Assembly (NCBI GenBank): GCA_021740845.1
Contig: JAIOYZ010000029.1
Location: forward strand, 1 to 44,641
Origin: Bacteroidia bacterium
GTDB taxonomy: Bacteria; Bacteroidota; Bacteroidia; UKL13-3
Direction: 5' to 3'
DNA: 44,641 nucleotides
The notes beneath the pieces are model-generated. The model searched no databases and was not told the origin of the DNA. It saw only the letters and a program-made list of their open reading frames with translations. A program made the translations under genes and the position numbers. This document shows, in pieces, positions 23,491-31,002 of the stretch. The stretch's first letter is position 1. Each line of letters starts with the position of its first letter.

Positions 23491-24339
23491 ATGAAAAAAT
23501 TATATTTTATCATAGCAGCCGCTATTGTGCTGTTATCTGCACCTTCGTGCAAAAAAGACACTGACGAAACTACCACGCCAAATAACAATACTCCTACCAC
23601 TCCTGTTACTCCAGATGGAATGGTGAAAATTGGCGAAACCTATATTATAGGCGCTAAGGCAAAAGCTTATATTTATGCCAAACAAAACTTATTTGTAGGT
23701 TATAATACCATTTATGCCGCCATGTACGACTCAGCTGATGGCAGTAGATTGGTAGATGGACATTTTACTTTAGGTGCAGAAATGGACATGGGTATGATGA
23801 AACATTCTTGTCCTATTGAGGTAAATGAAGACATCGATGCTACAACTAAATTATATTCCACTAGCTTGGTATTTATTATGCCTGGTTCTGATATGGCTAA
23901 ATGGAAATTAAGCATTGCTTACCACAACCATAAAATTGATATGGAAGGCGAGGGCGAAATAGAAGTTCCTGTTGTTGCTGCCACACCTAAAAGATTAGTT
24001 TCTAGTGTTATTGCCTTAGATGATAGCGCTAAAGTCTTTGTATCTTTTGTATTGCCAACAGTTGCAAAAGTAGGTTTAAATGATGCCGAATTTACCATTC
24101 ATAAAATGGCCAGCACTACTGATTTTCCTGCCATTACAGACTATACAATTGAAATGACACCAACTATGCCAAGCATGGGTCATGGTTCTCCTAATAATGT
24201 AAATCCTACCCATGTAGCAAACGGACATTATGTTGGAAAATTGAATTTTACCATGGATGGCTTATGGCAAATAGATCTAAAGCTATCTAAAAATGGGGTA
24301 TTGCTAAAAGACGATATCAAATTTGAAATTACGCTCTAG
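23491..24339 (+). CDS. YtkA-like, Met/His-rich lipoprotein (putative periplasmic copper binder)
   Basis: The 282-residue lipoprotein has Cys20 in LLSAPSCKKD, then a Thr/Pro/Asn-rich linker and two beta-sandwich halves. Potential copper ligands are concentrated in EMDMGMMKHSCP (first half) and EMTPTMPSMGHGSPNN (second half). The last segment, GHYVGKLNFTMDGLWQIDLKLSKNG, matches the pattern of the YtkA/FixH-like domain (...G.Y...V.F.MPG.W.v.v). It is 3 bp upstream of an OprC/NosA-like receptor. A role in handing copper across the periplasm is inferred from residues and context. Confidence 0.72.
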   Translation: MKKLYFIIAAAIVLLSAPSCKKDTDETTTPNNNTPTTPVTPDGMVKIGETYIIGAKAKAYIYAKQNLFVGYNTIYAAMYDSADGSRLVDGHFTLGAEMDMGMMKHSCPIEVNEDIDATTKLYSTSLVFIMPGSDMAKWKLSIAYHNHKIDMEGEGEIEVPVVAATPKRLVSSVIALDDSAKVFVSFVLPTVAKVGLNDAEFTIHKMASTTDFPAITDYTIEMTPTMPSMGHGSPNNVNPTHVANGHYVGKLNFTMDGLWQIDLKLSKNGVLLKDDIKFEITL

Positions 24340-24342
24340 GTT

Positions 24343-26340
24343 TTGAGGAAGCTTATTGTATTAAGTTTATTGACAGCCATGCTGTCAATAAACTTACTTT
24401 ATGCCCAATCAGATACTCTTTCACCAAAACTTTTAAACGAGGTAACCATACAATCGGCTCAAAACGACAGGCAATTTAATTTTTACCAAAGCTCTAAACT
24501 GGCCAGTACAGAAGAGATTTTGAGCAGAATGGAAGGCGTTAATTTAATCAGAAGAGGTCCATTTGGAATGGAACCAACTCTTAGAAATTATAGCGCCAAC
24601 CAGATTAATTTGAGCATTGATGGCATGCGCATTTATGGAGCATGCACAGATAAAATGGATCCCGTTTCGGTATATGTGGAGCCAATAAATTTGCAGGGAA
24701 TAAGCGCCGCCCAAGGTGCTCAAGGCAATTTTGTTGGCAGTAGCATTGGTGGAAATATCAACCTAAAGTTTAAAGCACCGCAAACTCTTTGTCATACACA
24801 ATACCTAACTCAGGTTATACAATCTTACCAAAGCAATAACCAAGCTGTTTCTACCAGTTTTGCCTTTGAAAAAGCTGGTCCTAATAACGGCCTGCGAATT
24901 AGCGGTACTTATAGAAAAGCTAATAATTATTCTTCTCCCGACAGTATTATAAAATACAGCGCATACGAGAAATTGAATGTATCTGTTGCCTACCAACATG
25001 TTTTGGATTCTAATAACCAAATACGATTTAATTACCTAGGCGATTGGGGAAAAAATATGGGCTACCCTGCCCTACCTATGGATGTGGGCAAAGCAAATGC
25101 TTCCATTTTTTCTCTTACCCATAATTATAAAAATGCTAAGAAAAATTTGGGTTCAGAAACCAAAGTGTATTACAATTCTATCTACCATAGCATGGACGAT
25201 ACGCAGAGAGAAAATATCCCAATGCACATGGACATGCCCAGTTGGAGCGAGACAAAAGGCTTTTATAACGAACTTTCTTTTAAGATAAAAAAGCATAATT
25301 TCCTTACTAGATTAGATGGTCACGAAAATCGTTTGCAAGCAGATATGACCATGTATCCCAGCAATGGCGACCCAAAAATGTATATGCAAACCTTGCCCAT
25401 TAGTTATATTAAAAACCTAGGTTTTGCGGCGCAATATCAATTAGACATCAGAGCAAACTATTACATGAAATGGAATGCACGCTTAGATTATTTCTCACAA
25501 AAAGCACGAGAAGGAATTGGTTCAGACCAAGTATCTGGAATGGGTTATGATATTAGTGAGGTGAAACAAAATTATACTAAAAGTCTTTCTTGGGTTCATT
25601 GCTATTCTCATTCTTTCGGTTTGAACCAAAGCCTTGTTTTAGGTTATGCAGAAAGGTTACCAAGCAGCAACGAACGCTATGGATTCTACTTGTTTAATCC
25701 CATGGATGGCTATGATTATATTGGAAATCCGGATTTAAAAACAGAAAAAAGTTGGCAAGTAGAATGGATAGTAAAACAAGATTATAAGAAACTCAATTGG
25801 AGCTTTCATCCATTTTTCCACCACAATAAGGATTATATTTATACCTATGTTTTAGCCGATTATTACCCAATGACAATTGGAGCAAGAGGAGCAAAAAGCT
25901 ACCAAAACATTAGCTATGCCAATACCATGGGAGCCGAAACAACCCTCGGGTATAGATTTACCAATTGGATTCAGTACAGAGCAAATTTTAAGTACTTATA
26001 CGCACAAACCAATGCGGGAACTCCATTGCCATTGGTGGCACCTTTTAAATACCAAGGAGCATTGAGAATTTCTGTTTGGCAAACCCAATTTCAACTAGAG
26101 CAAAACTATTCTGCAGCGCAAAATAGGATCAACACAGATTTTGGCGAACGCAAAACAGGAAGCTTTAATTTGGTAAATATCAGAGCCTCTAAATCTTTCA
26201 CCAAAAACAAAAACACATTTCAATTGGCCTTGTCGGTAGAAAACCTTTTTAATATAAATTACCACGAGCATTTAGATATTGGGTATATACCAAGAATGGG
26301 AAGAAATTTTGGAATTACCTTGGGATATATTTTAAGGTAA
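24343..26340 (+). CDS. TonB-dependent outer-membrane copper receptor, OprC/NosA-like
   Basis: The 665-residue protein begins at TTG 24343 with a signal peptide ending LLYAQ. The plug domain carries IDGMRIYGACTDKMDP: C101-x3-M105 equals the CxxxM copper site of OprC. H282-x-M284 in YNSIYHSMDDTQ matches the HxM half, and a further MHMDM lies at 294-298. C-terminal beta-barrel features include VENLFNINYHEHLDIGYIPRMGRNFGITLGY. NosA of Pseudomonas stutzeri, in the same family, is needed to make active NosZ, which fits this position next to nos. There is no internal decay. A CGGTTTGAACCAA motif is embedded at 25617-25629. Confidence 0.88.
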   Translation: MRKLIVLSLLTAMLSINLLYAQSDTLSPKLLNEVTIQSAQNDRQFNFYQSSKLASTEEILSRMEGVNLIRRGPFGMEPTLRNYSANQINLSIDGMRIYGACTDKMDPVSVYVEPINLQGISAAQGAQGNFVGSSIGGNINLKFKAPQTLCHTQYLTQVIQSYQSNNQAVSTSFAFEKAGPNNGLRISGTYRKANNYSSPDSIIKYSAYEKLNVSVAYQHVLDSNNQIRFNYLGDWGKNMGYPALPMDVGKANASIFSLTHNYKNAKKNLGSETKVYYNSIYHSMDDTQRENIPMHMDMPSWSETKGFYNELSFKIKKHNFLTRLDGHENRLQADMTMYPSNGDPKMYMQTLPISYIKNLGFAAQYQLDIRANYYMKWNARLDYFSQKAREGIGSDQVSGMGYDISEVKQNYTKSLSWVHCYSHSFGLNQSLVLGYAERLPSSNERYGFYLFNPMDGYDYIGNPDLKTEKSWQVEWIVKQDYKKLNWSFHPFFHHNKDYIYTYVLADYYPMTIGARGAKSYQNISYANTMGAETTLGYRFTNWIQYRANFKYLYAQTNAGTPLPLVAPFKYQGALRISVWQTQFQLEQNYSAAQNRINTDFGERKTGSFNLVNIRASKSFTKNKNTFQLALSVENLFNINYHEHLDIGYIPRMGRNFGITLGYILR

Positions 26341-26399
26341 AAGCAAGCAAAAATTGCCATGTTATTATAGCTTAAAAAAAGCAATTCGGTTTGAACCAA

Positions 26400-26432
26400 A
26401 AGGAGCGAAGTTTTATTCTTCGCTCCTTATTA
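26400..26432. terminator. Rho-independent terminator after the copper receptor gene
   Basis: The 11-bp perfect stem AAGGAGCGAAG (26400-26410) / CTTCGCTCCTT (26418-26428) has loop TTTTATT. It starts 60 bp after the receptor stop and directly follows a CGGTTTGAACCAA motif at 26387-26399. The motif-next-to-terminator arrangement recurs in degenerate form at 34659-34695. Confidence 0.8.
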
Positions 26433-26512
26433 ATTTTGTGTCCATATAAAAAGATGGTAAGAGCATTTACTACAACAGAAAACTCATACAAAATACTCAA
26501 GCAATCATTCAA

Positions 26513-26632
26513 TTTTTTCGGTTTGAACCAAATAGTTTTAAAAAGCTAAATGAAATTCATAAATTGTTTGCGGATATAAAAGAGAATGCTTGAAGGAAGG
26601 TTATTTGGGTTGATTGGGGAAGGTTTTTTCTT
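26513..26632 (+). repeat. Cassette-boundary repeat, copy A
   Basis: This ~120-bp direct repeat begins with ttcGGTTTGAACCaaatag. It continues through tttaaaaagctaaatg, ...ttgtttgcggatataaaa and cttgaaggaagg, and ends aaggttttttctta. Highly similar copies in the same orientation start at 29184, 30077 and 33204. Confidence 0.88.
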
Positions 26633-26644
26633 ATATTAAGAGTT

Positions 26645-26956
26645 ATGCCTAATTATAAAAACACACTAAGACGAATTCTTGAAAACTATTTCAGCATTTT
26701 AGGAAGCAAACGAGATGATGTTTTAATAAGTAAGTTTTCAACTCAAGAAGAAAGAGAAATTTGCAGGTCTTTGTTAAGTTGGGCAAATGATGGTTCTCAT
26801 ACCTTGCCTGAGGATTTATTTATTGAAGCTCCTGACGAAACTATTACTAAATTCTTGGAAGTGTTTAAAAATATATTTAGCCACACAGAAAATATTGGTC
26901 ATTACAATATGATGATGGGGATTGGCGAAGAAATTACATACGAAATTGCAGTATAG
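26645..26956 (+). CDS. Small protein resembling the C-terminal end of an AAA-type ATPase (probable remnant)
   Basis: The 103-residue protein reads NTLRRILENYFSILG, EEREICRSLLSWANDGSHTLPEDLFI, TITKFLEVFKNIFSHTENIGHYNMMMG. This is the flavour of the extreme C-terminal part of large COG4694-type AAA ATPases (RloC/anticodon-nuclease relatives), where a conserved (W/S)-x-NDGSH stretch is followed by a helix and HY-MMM. No Walker motifs are present and the N-terminal ~600 residues expected for such proteins are missing; the frame starts 12 bp after repeat copy A. I read it as a truncated gene captured in the array. It might still be translated. Confidence 0.5.
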   Translation: MPNYKNTLRRILENYFSILGSKRDDVLISKFSTQEEREICRSLLSWANDGSHTLPEDLFIEAPDETITKFLEVFKNIFSHTENIGHYNMMMGIGEEITYEIAV

Positions 26957-26984
26957 TATTATGAAGAAAAATCGAGAAAGTTCA

Positions 26985-27025
26985 GTGGTGGTAACTTCGC
27001 AACTGCGTTGCGAAGTTGCCACCAC
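26985..27025. repeat. Long inverted repeat (18-bp arms)
   Basis: The arms GTGGTGGTAACTTCGCAA (26985-27002) and TTGCGAAGTTGCCACCAC (27008-27025) pair with one G-T wobble around a 5-base loop. There is no T-tract afterwards, so it is not an obvious terminator. It lies between the AAA-like remnant and the AbiE promoter. Confidence 0.75.
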
Positions 27026-27042
27026 CCAATCAAATTTCAAAA

Positions 27043-27087
27043 TGTCCAGTTTTTTTGCTAATAAACTGGACAAATCAACTACCTTTG
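27043..27087 (+). promoter_or_regulatory. AbiE promoter with palindromic candidate operator
   Basis: An inverted repeat TGTCCAGTTT-N10-AAACTGGACA (27043-27052/27063-27072) is followed by TACCTTTG (27080-27087), an exact TAnnTTTG -7 box, 16 bp before the abiEi ATG. A TTTG at 27054-27057 inside the palindrome could be the -33 element. AbiEi proteins are known to autorepress by binding inverted repeats at their promoter, and this palindrome is in the right place. Confidence 0.65.
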
Positions 27088-27103
27088 TACTACAATTAAA
27101 AGA

Positions 27104-27829
27104 ATGAAAATATCTGAATACATAGCATTTACCATAGACAGGCTACCCAAAGGTTATGTATTCACCTATGCCGATTTTACTACAGAGGTGAACCAAAAAG
27201 AAGCGGTGATAAAAGCCCTGAACCGTATGGTAGCTTCAGGTAAAATTGCCAAACTATCCAAAGGCAAATACTACAAACCCGAAAATACCCCTTTTGGCAA
27301 TCTTCAACCCAATCAGGCACAAGTAGTAAAAGACTTATTGGAAGAAAACGGAAAAATAACAGGCTATCTCACGGGTTATAGTATTTACAATCAGTTGGGC
27401 TTAACCACACAGGTAAGCAATACCATACAAATCGGGAAAAATCAAATTCGCTCCAATTTTAAAAGAGAACGCTATACTATTGCTTTTATAAAGCAAAAAA
27501 ACACCATCACCAAAGAGAATATTCCTTTGTTGCAGCTATTGGATGCCATCCGATACATCAAAAAAATACCTGATGCCCGTATAGAAGAATCCTGCAAACG
27601 GTTCTTAGCCATAATAAAAAACTTTACAGACAAAGACACAAATACCTTGGTCCGCTTGGCATTAAAATATCCACCTGCTACAAGGGCTTTACTAGGTGCG
27701 TTATTAGAACAATTACAACAGGGCAAAACAGCTGAACCACTTTTTAAATCATTGAACCCAATTACTAAGTATGAACTAACAAGTGCATCGAAAGCAATTT
27801 CCAACACCGAAAAATGGAATATTGTATGA
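27104..27829 (+). CDS. AbiEi-family antitoxin / transcriptional regulator (DUF6088-like)
   Basis: The 241-residue protein has an N-terminal winged helix (AFTIDRLPKGYVFTYADF, then VIKALNRMVASGKIAKLSKGKYYKP). This is followed by the AbiEi-type middle domain with GKITGYLTGYSIYNQLGLTTQVSNTIQIG, and a helical C-terminal half. AbiE is a bacteriostatic abortive-infection toxin-antitoxin system. AbiEi acts as antitoxin and represses the operon. It overlaps the AbiEii start by an ATGA. No membrane segments or truncation. Confidence 0.88.
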   Translation: MKISEYIAFTIDRLPKGYVFTYADFTTEVNQKEAVIKALNRMVASGKIAKLSKGKYYKPENTPFGNLQPNQAQVVKDLLEENGKITGYLTGYSIYNQLGLTTQVSNTIQIGKNQIRSNFKRERYTIAFIKQKNTITKENIPLLQLLDAIRYIKKIPDARIEESCKRFLAIIKNFTDKDTNTLVRLALKYPPATRALLGALLEQLQQGKTAEPLFKSLNPITKYELTSASKAISNTEKWNIV

Positions 27830-28815
27830 ACCTACACGAGAATAAAACCTTATTCAGACAAGCTGTTCAGTTTACGGCTGACCAAATGAAAATCCCTGCT
27901 ATCTATGTAGAAAAAGACTATTGGATTACCTATGCTTTGTTTACTATTTTCAATAATGATATTGGCAAAGACACCGTGTTTAAGGGCGGAACAGCACTAT
28001 CCAAGTGTTACAATATGATTGAACGATTTTCGGAAGATATTGACTTGGTAGTATTAAGGCGAGAAGGAGAAACAGACAGCAAGTTAAAATCAAAATTAAA
28101 AGCAATAAGTACAGTTGTAGAAACCGTATTGCCCGAAGTAACCATTGAAGGTATTACCCATAAAATGGGAATGAACCGAAAAACGGCACACTCTTACAAC
28201 AAAGAATTTAAAGTCGATTATGGACAAGTAAGAGATGTTATCATTTTGGAATCTACTTGGTTGGGATATTACGAACCATACACTAAAAAAAGTATCGTTT
28301 CATTTGTTGGTCAAATGATGCTGGAAAATAAGCAGTCTGAAATTGCTAAAGAAAACGGACTATTCCCATTTGAATTGCGGGCTTTAGAACCCATAAGAAC
28401 CATTTGTGAGAAAATAATGAGTTTGGTTCGTTTCTCTTATGGAGAAAATCCAATGGATGATTTAAAGAAAAAGATAAGGCACACCTACGATTTACATCAG
28501 TTATTAAAACAAAATGAGTTTTTAGGATTCTTTCATTCAAAGGCTTTTGATGAAATGCTTTTAAAAGTAGCCAATGATGATGTTGCAAGTTTTAGAAACA
28601 ATAATAAATGGCTGAATTACCATCCTAATGAGGCTCTTATTTTTAAAGAATTGGAAAATGTGTGGAATGAGTTAAAAACAATTTATAACGATGACTTTAA
28701 AAATTTGGTGTATGGTGAATTCCCAAAAGAAGAAGCCGTTTTGGAAACTTTAAAAATGATTCAAGAAAGATTGAAATCTATTTCTTGGACAATAAAAATT
28801 GAAACCAAGGAATGA
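27826..28815 (+). CDS. AbiEii-family nucleotidyltransferase toxin
   Basis: The protein has ~329 residues from ATG 27826, chosen because the ATGA overlap couples it to abiEi; an earlier ATG at 27814 is possible. The nucleotidyltransferase signature is FKGGTALSKCYNMIERFSEDIDLVV (GG-T-ALS near 53-58, D-x-D at about 73-75). It is followed by a Lys-rich central region and the ELRALEPIRTICEKIMSLVRFSY segment typical of AbiEii. AbiEii toxins transfer nucleotides to tRNA acceptor stems and block growth until neutralised by AbiEi. Confidence 0.9.
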   Translation: MNLHENKTLFRQAVQFTADQMKIPAIYVEKDYWITYALFTIFNNDIGKDTVFKGGTALSKCYNMIERFSEDIDLVVLRREGETDSKLKSKLKAISTVVETVLPEVTIEGITHKMGMNRKTAHSYNKEFKVDYGQVRDVIILESTWLGYYEPYTKKSIVSFVGQMMLENKQSEIAKENGLFPFELRALEPIRTICEKIMSLVRFSYGENPMDDLKKKIRHTYDLHQLLKQNEFLGFFHSKAFDEMLLKVANDDVASFRNNNKWLNYHPNEALIFKELENVWNELKTIYNDDFKNLVYGEFPKEEAVLETLKMIQERLKSISWTIKIETKE

Positions 28816-29031
28816 AATTCATCGAAGAAAAATCAGAAAAGGAATTTACTGGGTTGCTGGGACAAGAAGGATTTCGCAGGTCAGCCAACACATTTGGTAG
28901 CACATTTACATTTTTTGCCGAAACACAAACCAATACTAAAAAATGTAAAAGAGATACCAAGCCAACGCAACAAGACAAAGTAAACAATGGACAACAGAGT
29001 AACGACAAAAAAGAACAACGAAGGCATAAAA
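28816..29031. other. Non-coding spacer after AbiEii, leading into the palindromic element
   Basis: A 113-codon plus-strand frame (28812-29153) spans this spacer and the following palindrome. It is low-complexity (Lys/Gln/Thr/Arg) and encodes the repeat itself, so I do not call it a gene. The phrase ccaacacatttggtagcacatttac within it looks like a conserved leader to the 112-bp element. Confidence 0.55.
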
Positions 29032-29143
29032 GGCGTTTGGCAAAAGTGGCAGTTCAGTGCTCCGCAGACACATTTGTGGGTAATCAAAGTTTAGTTCTCC
29101 GAATCAATAGTTGTGGTGAAAATCGCCACCTTCACCAAGCGCC
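29032..29143 (+). repeat. 112-bp foldable cassette-end element (attC-like), copy 1
   Basis: Outer arms GGCGTTTGG (29032-29040) and CCAAGCGCC (29135-29143) pair, with an inner stem GTGGC (29046-29050) / GCCAC (29125-29129). A second element of exactly the same length with different but still complementary inner-stem bases is at 33052-33163. It resembles integron attC sites in size and foldability, but no clear RYYYAAC/GTTRRRY boxes were seen. Confidence 0.65.
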
Positions 29144-29183
29144 AAAACTTTAACCCAACAAAAACCCAATCATTAATTCCATC

Positions 29184-29304
29184 TTTTATCGGTTCAAACC
29201 AAATAGTTTTAAAAAGCTAAATGAAATTCATAAATTGTTTGCGGATATAAAAGAGAATGCTTGAAGGAAGATTATTTGGGTAGCTTGGGGAAGGTTTTTT
29301 CTTT
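29184..29304 (+). repeat. Cassette-boundary repeat, copy B
   Basis: Same ~120-bp repeat as 26513-26632, but the motif core is cGGTTCAAACCaaatag instead of cGGTTTGAACCaaatag. The central TG/CA is inverted while both flanks are unchanged. It is preceded by the shared phrase caaaaacccaatcatt... Confidence 0.88.
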
Positions 29305-29353
29305 AATAAATACCAATGGATTCCAGACAACTTTTCCGACAACATATTATTTT

Positions 29354-29869
29354 ATGATTTATTTTTGGCTTGCCCTTTTAATAATCATCGGTATTCTATT
29401 CGGAGTTTTCTATAGGAATAAATTTTACGACCTGAATAGAAGGCTATTTGATTATCTCGAACATTCTAATTTTGAGACTCGACTTAATACAATTGAATCG
29501 ACCTTTACCTTGACTGGGGCTTGGTCTTGGCAACATTTCAAACTTTACTCGGACGGAAAATGTATTATTCTAATGGATTCCTATGACATGGACCTAAACA
29601 GTAATAGCAAGCTGTACGCTAAAACTTATTTAATTACACGGAAAGAAGAATTAAAAAATTACCCAGTGGATTTATTTAAAAATATTTTAATTATTAAAGA
29701 ATTAGAATTAGCACCTAACGACCTTTTAATTAGTGGCGAAATGAAATATCAATTAATATTAAAAAGGACTACTTGGGTTAAGCAATCAGACAATATTAAA
29801 ATAAAAATAAAAAAGCCGAATAATGGTTTTGATTTTAGAAAAATAATCAATTTCAATAGTGATAATTAG
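29354..29869 (+). CDS. Membrane-anchored protein of unknown function
   Basis: The protein has 171 residues from ATG 29354. An upstream in-frame TTG at 29261 lies inside the boundary repeat and is rejected. One N-terminal transmembrane helix (MIYFWLALLIIIGILFGVFY) is followed by a basic NKFYDLNRR stretch, so the rest is probably cytoplasmic. The soluble part is beta-rich (FTLTGAWSWQHFKLYSDGKCIILMDSYDMD) and has no motif I recognise. It is the only gene between repeat copies B and C, in an array of defence-like genes. Confidence 0.6.
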   Translation: MIYFWLALLIIIGILFGVFYRNKFYDLNRRLFDYLEHSNFETRLNTIESTFTLTGAWSWQHFKLYSDGKCIILMDSYDMDLNSNSKLYAKTYLITRKEELKNYPVDLFKNILIIKELELAPNDLLISGEMKYQLILKRTTWVKQSDNIKIKIKKPNNGFDFRKIINFNSDN

Positions 29870-30269
29870 AGAATATATAACCTGATAAATTAACCAAATA
29901 ATTCACACTGGTATTAATTTCAGCAACAAGAAATTAGCGGCTTAGTTTTAAATAATTCTGATAGCTATCTGAATTGTGCTTCCTAGCAAGTTCATTGCTG
30001 GCAGAAGGTTTGAGGCTTCAAATTCGTCAACTTGTACCTGCAAACATTAAACAAAAACCCAAACATTTTTCCTATCATTTTTCGGTTTGAACCAAATAGT
30101 TTTAAAAAGCTAAATGAAATTCATAAATTGTTTGCGGATATAAAAGAGAATGCTTGAAGGAAAGTTGTTTTGGTTGATTGCGGAAGGTTTTATTCTCTTA
30201 TAAAGTAGTTAACGCTAAGTTGGTATATACCTGCTAAATGATTAACACAGTGAAACCCTTTTAAATGGA
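29870..30269. other. Intergenic region of the cassette array
   Basis: It contains repeat copy C (30077-30200) and, before it, a short palindromic patch around gatagctatc (29962-29971). No coding frame and no clear foldable 112-bp element were found here. Confidence 0.5.
30077..30200 (+). repeat. Cassette-boundary repeat, copy C
   Basis: This direct repeat has core cGGTTTGAACCaaatag (30084-30093), as in copy A. It is preceded by aacaaaaacccaaacatttttcctatcattttt, shared almost exactly with copy D at 33178-33209, so the repeat unit is longer for the C/D pair. Confidence 0.88.
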
Positions 30270-30791
30270 ATGAGAAGCGACTGCCAAAAACGTTCAATGA
30301 CTGAGATTCAATTTCAAATAAACAATCATCCAAATCATGCTGACAGTCTCGACGCAGACCTAGTTTGCATTGAACATCTTGAACATCTGGAAAACATTAT
30401 TTCGACTTCTGTAGTAGTTGTGACAGCTGGGACTTTGAATCTAAAAATTCGGTTCGACTGGAAAGAGCAACGAAATGAACTTTCAGAAATGAACTTTCTT
30501 TATGTCCCAGAGACAAATGTTTTGTTCTTTAAATCACAAAATCAATGGGGTGCCATCGATATTGCTTCTGGGACATTGAAGCGACACGAAATTGCACAGT
30601 GGCTGCCCTATATTGAGAGAAAATGTGACTACATTCTAATCGAAGATGACCTGAGTGCTGAGTCAACAACTCTTAATGCGGAAACCATCCATTCTATTCC
30701 AATTGACCCTCCCACCGAATCAAAAGAGTTTAACGACAGAATTGAATACCATAGCACCGTTTTTGGGCATCAAATCTTGCGCACTAAGTAG
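30270..30791 (+). CDS. Hypothetical protein of the cassette array
   Basis: The 173-residue protein starts at ATG 30270; an internal ATG at 30297 (MTEIQFQIN) is an equally good start. It is acidic, with beta-rich segments (VVVVTAGTLNLKIRFDW, NVLFFKSQNQWGAID) and a C-terminal EYHSTVFGHQIL. I do not recognise the family. It has no signal peptide or membrane helix. It is alone between repeat copy C and the AIPR gene. Its own trailing region (30792-31002) contains another large imperfect palindrome. Confidence 0.6.
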   Translation: MRSDCQKRSMTEIQFQINNHPNHADSLDADLVCIEHLEHLENIISTSVVVVTAGTLNLKIRFDWKEQRNELSEMNFLYVPETNVLFFKSQNQWGAIDIASGTLKRHEIAQWLPYIERKCDYILIEDDLSAESTTLNAETIHSIPIDPPTESKEFNDRIEYHSTVFGHQILRTK

Positions 30792-30866
30792 AGTAGAAAG
30801 ATTCATCAAATACGACCATAATAAACAATGCGTTTGCGCAACCAACCATGCGTTAACAGGGTGCAA

Positions 30867-30968
30867 TTGCAATGGCCGATTTTGTGGCAATTTGGCGCTT
30901 TGATTTCCTATGTTTAACTTCGCTTGGGGGACTATTAAGTGGAACCAAGGCGGCCACAGCAGTTGCAA
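30867..30968. repeat. Large imperfect palindrome, possible third cassette-end element
   Basis: TTGCAATGGCCG (30867-30878) is complementary to CGGCCA (30951-30956) and TTGCAA (30963-30968), with a 6-base bulge. The enclosed tttgtggcaatttggcgct and ccaaggcgg segments add weaker pairing. It is comparable in size to the 112-bp elements but differs in sequence. It fills the 211-bp gap between the hypothetical gene and the AIPR gene. Confidence 0.45.
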
Positions 30969-31002
30969 CCAAAACGTAAGTGCCAATGCTAAAAAACAGA
31001 CA

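Noticed and set aside
28812-29153. 113-codon plus-strand frame after AbiEii
   Set aside because: Low-complexity basic composition; it reads through the 112-bp palindromic element, and its end is the element's right arm rather than a protein domain.
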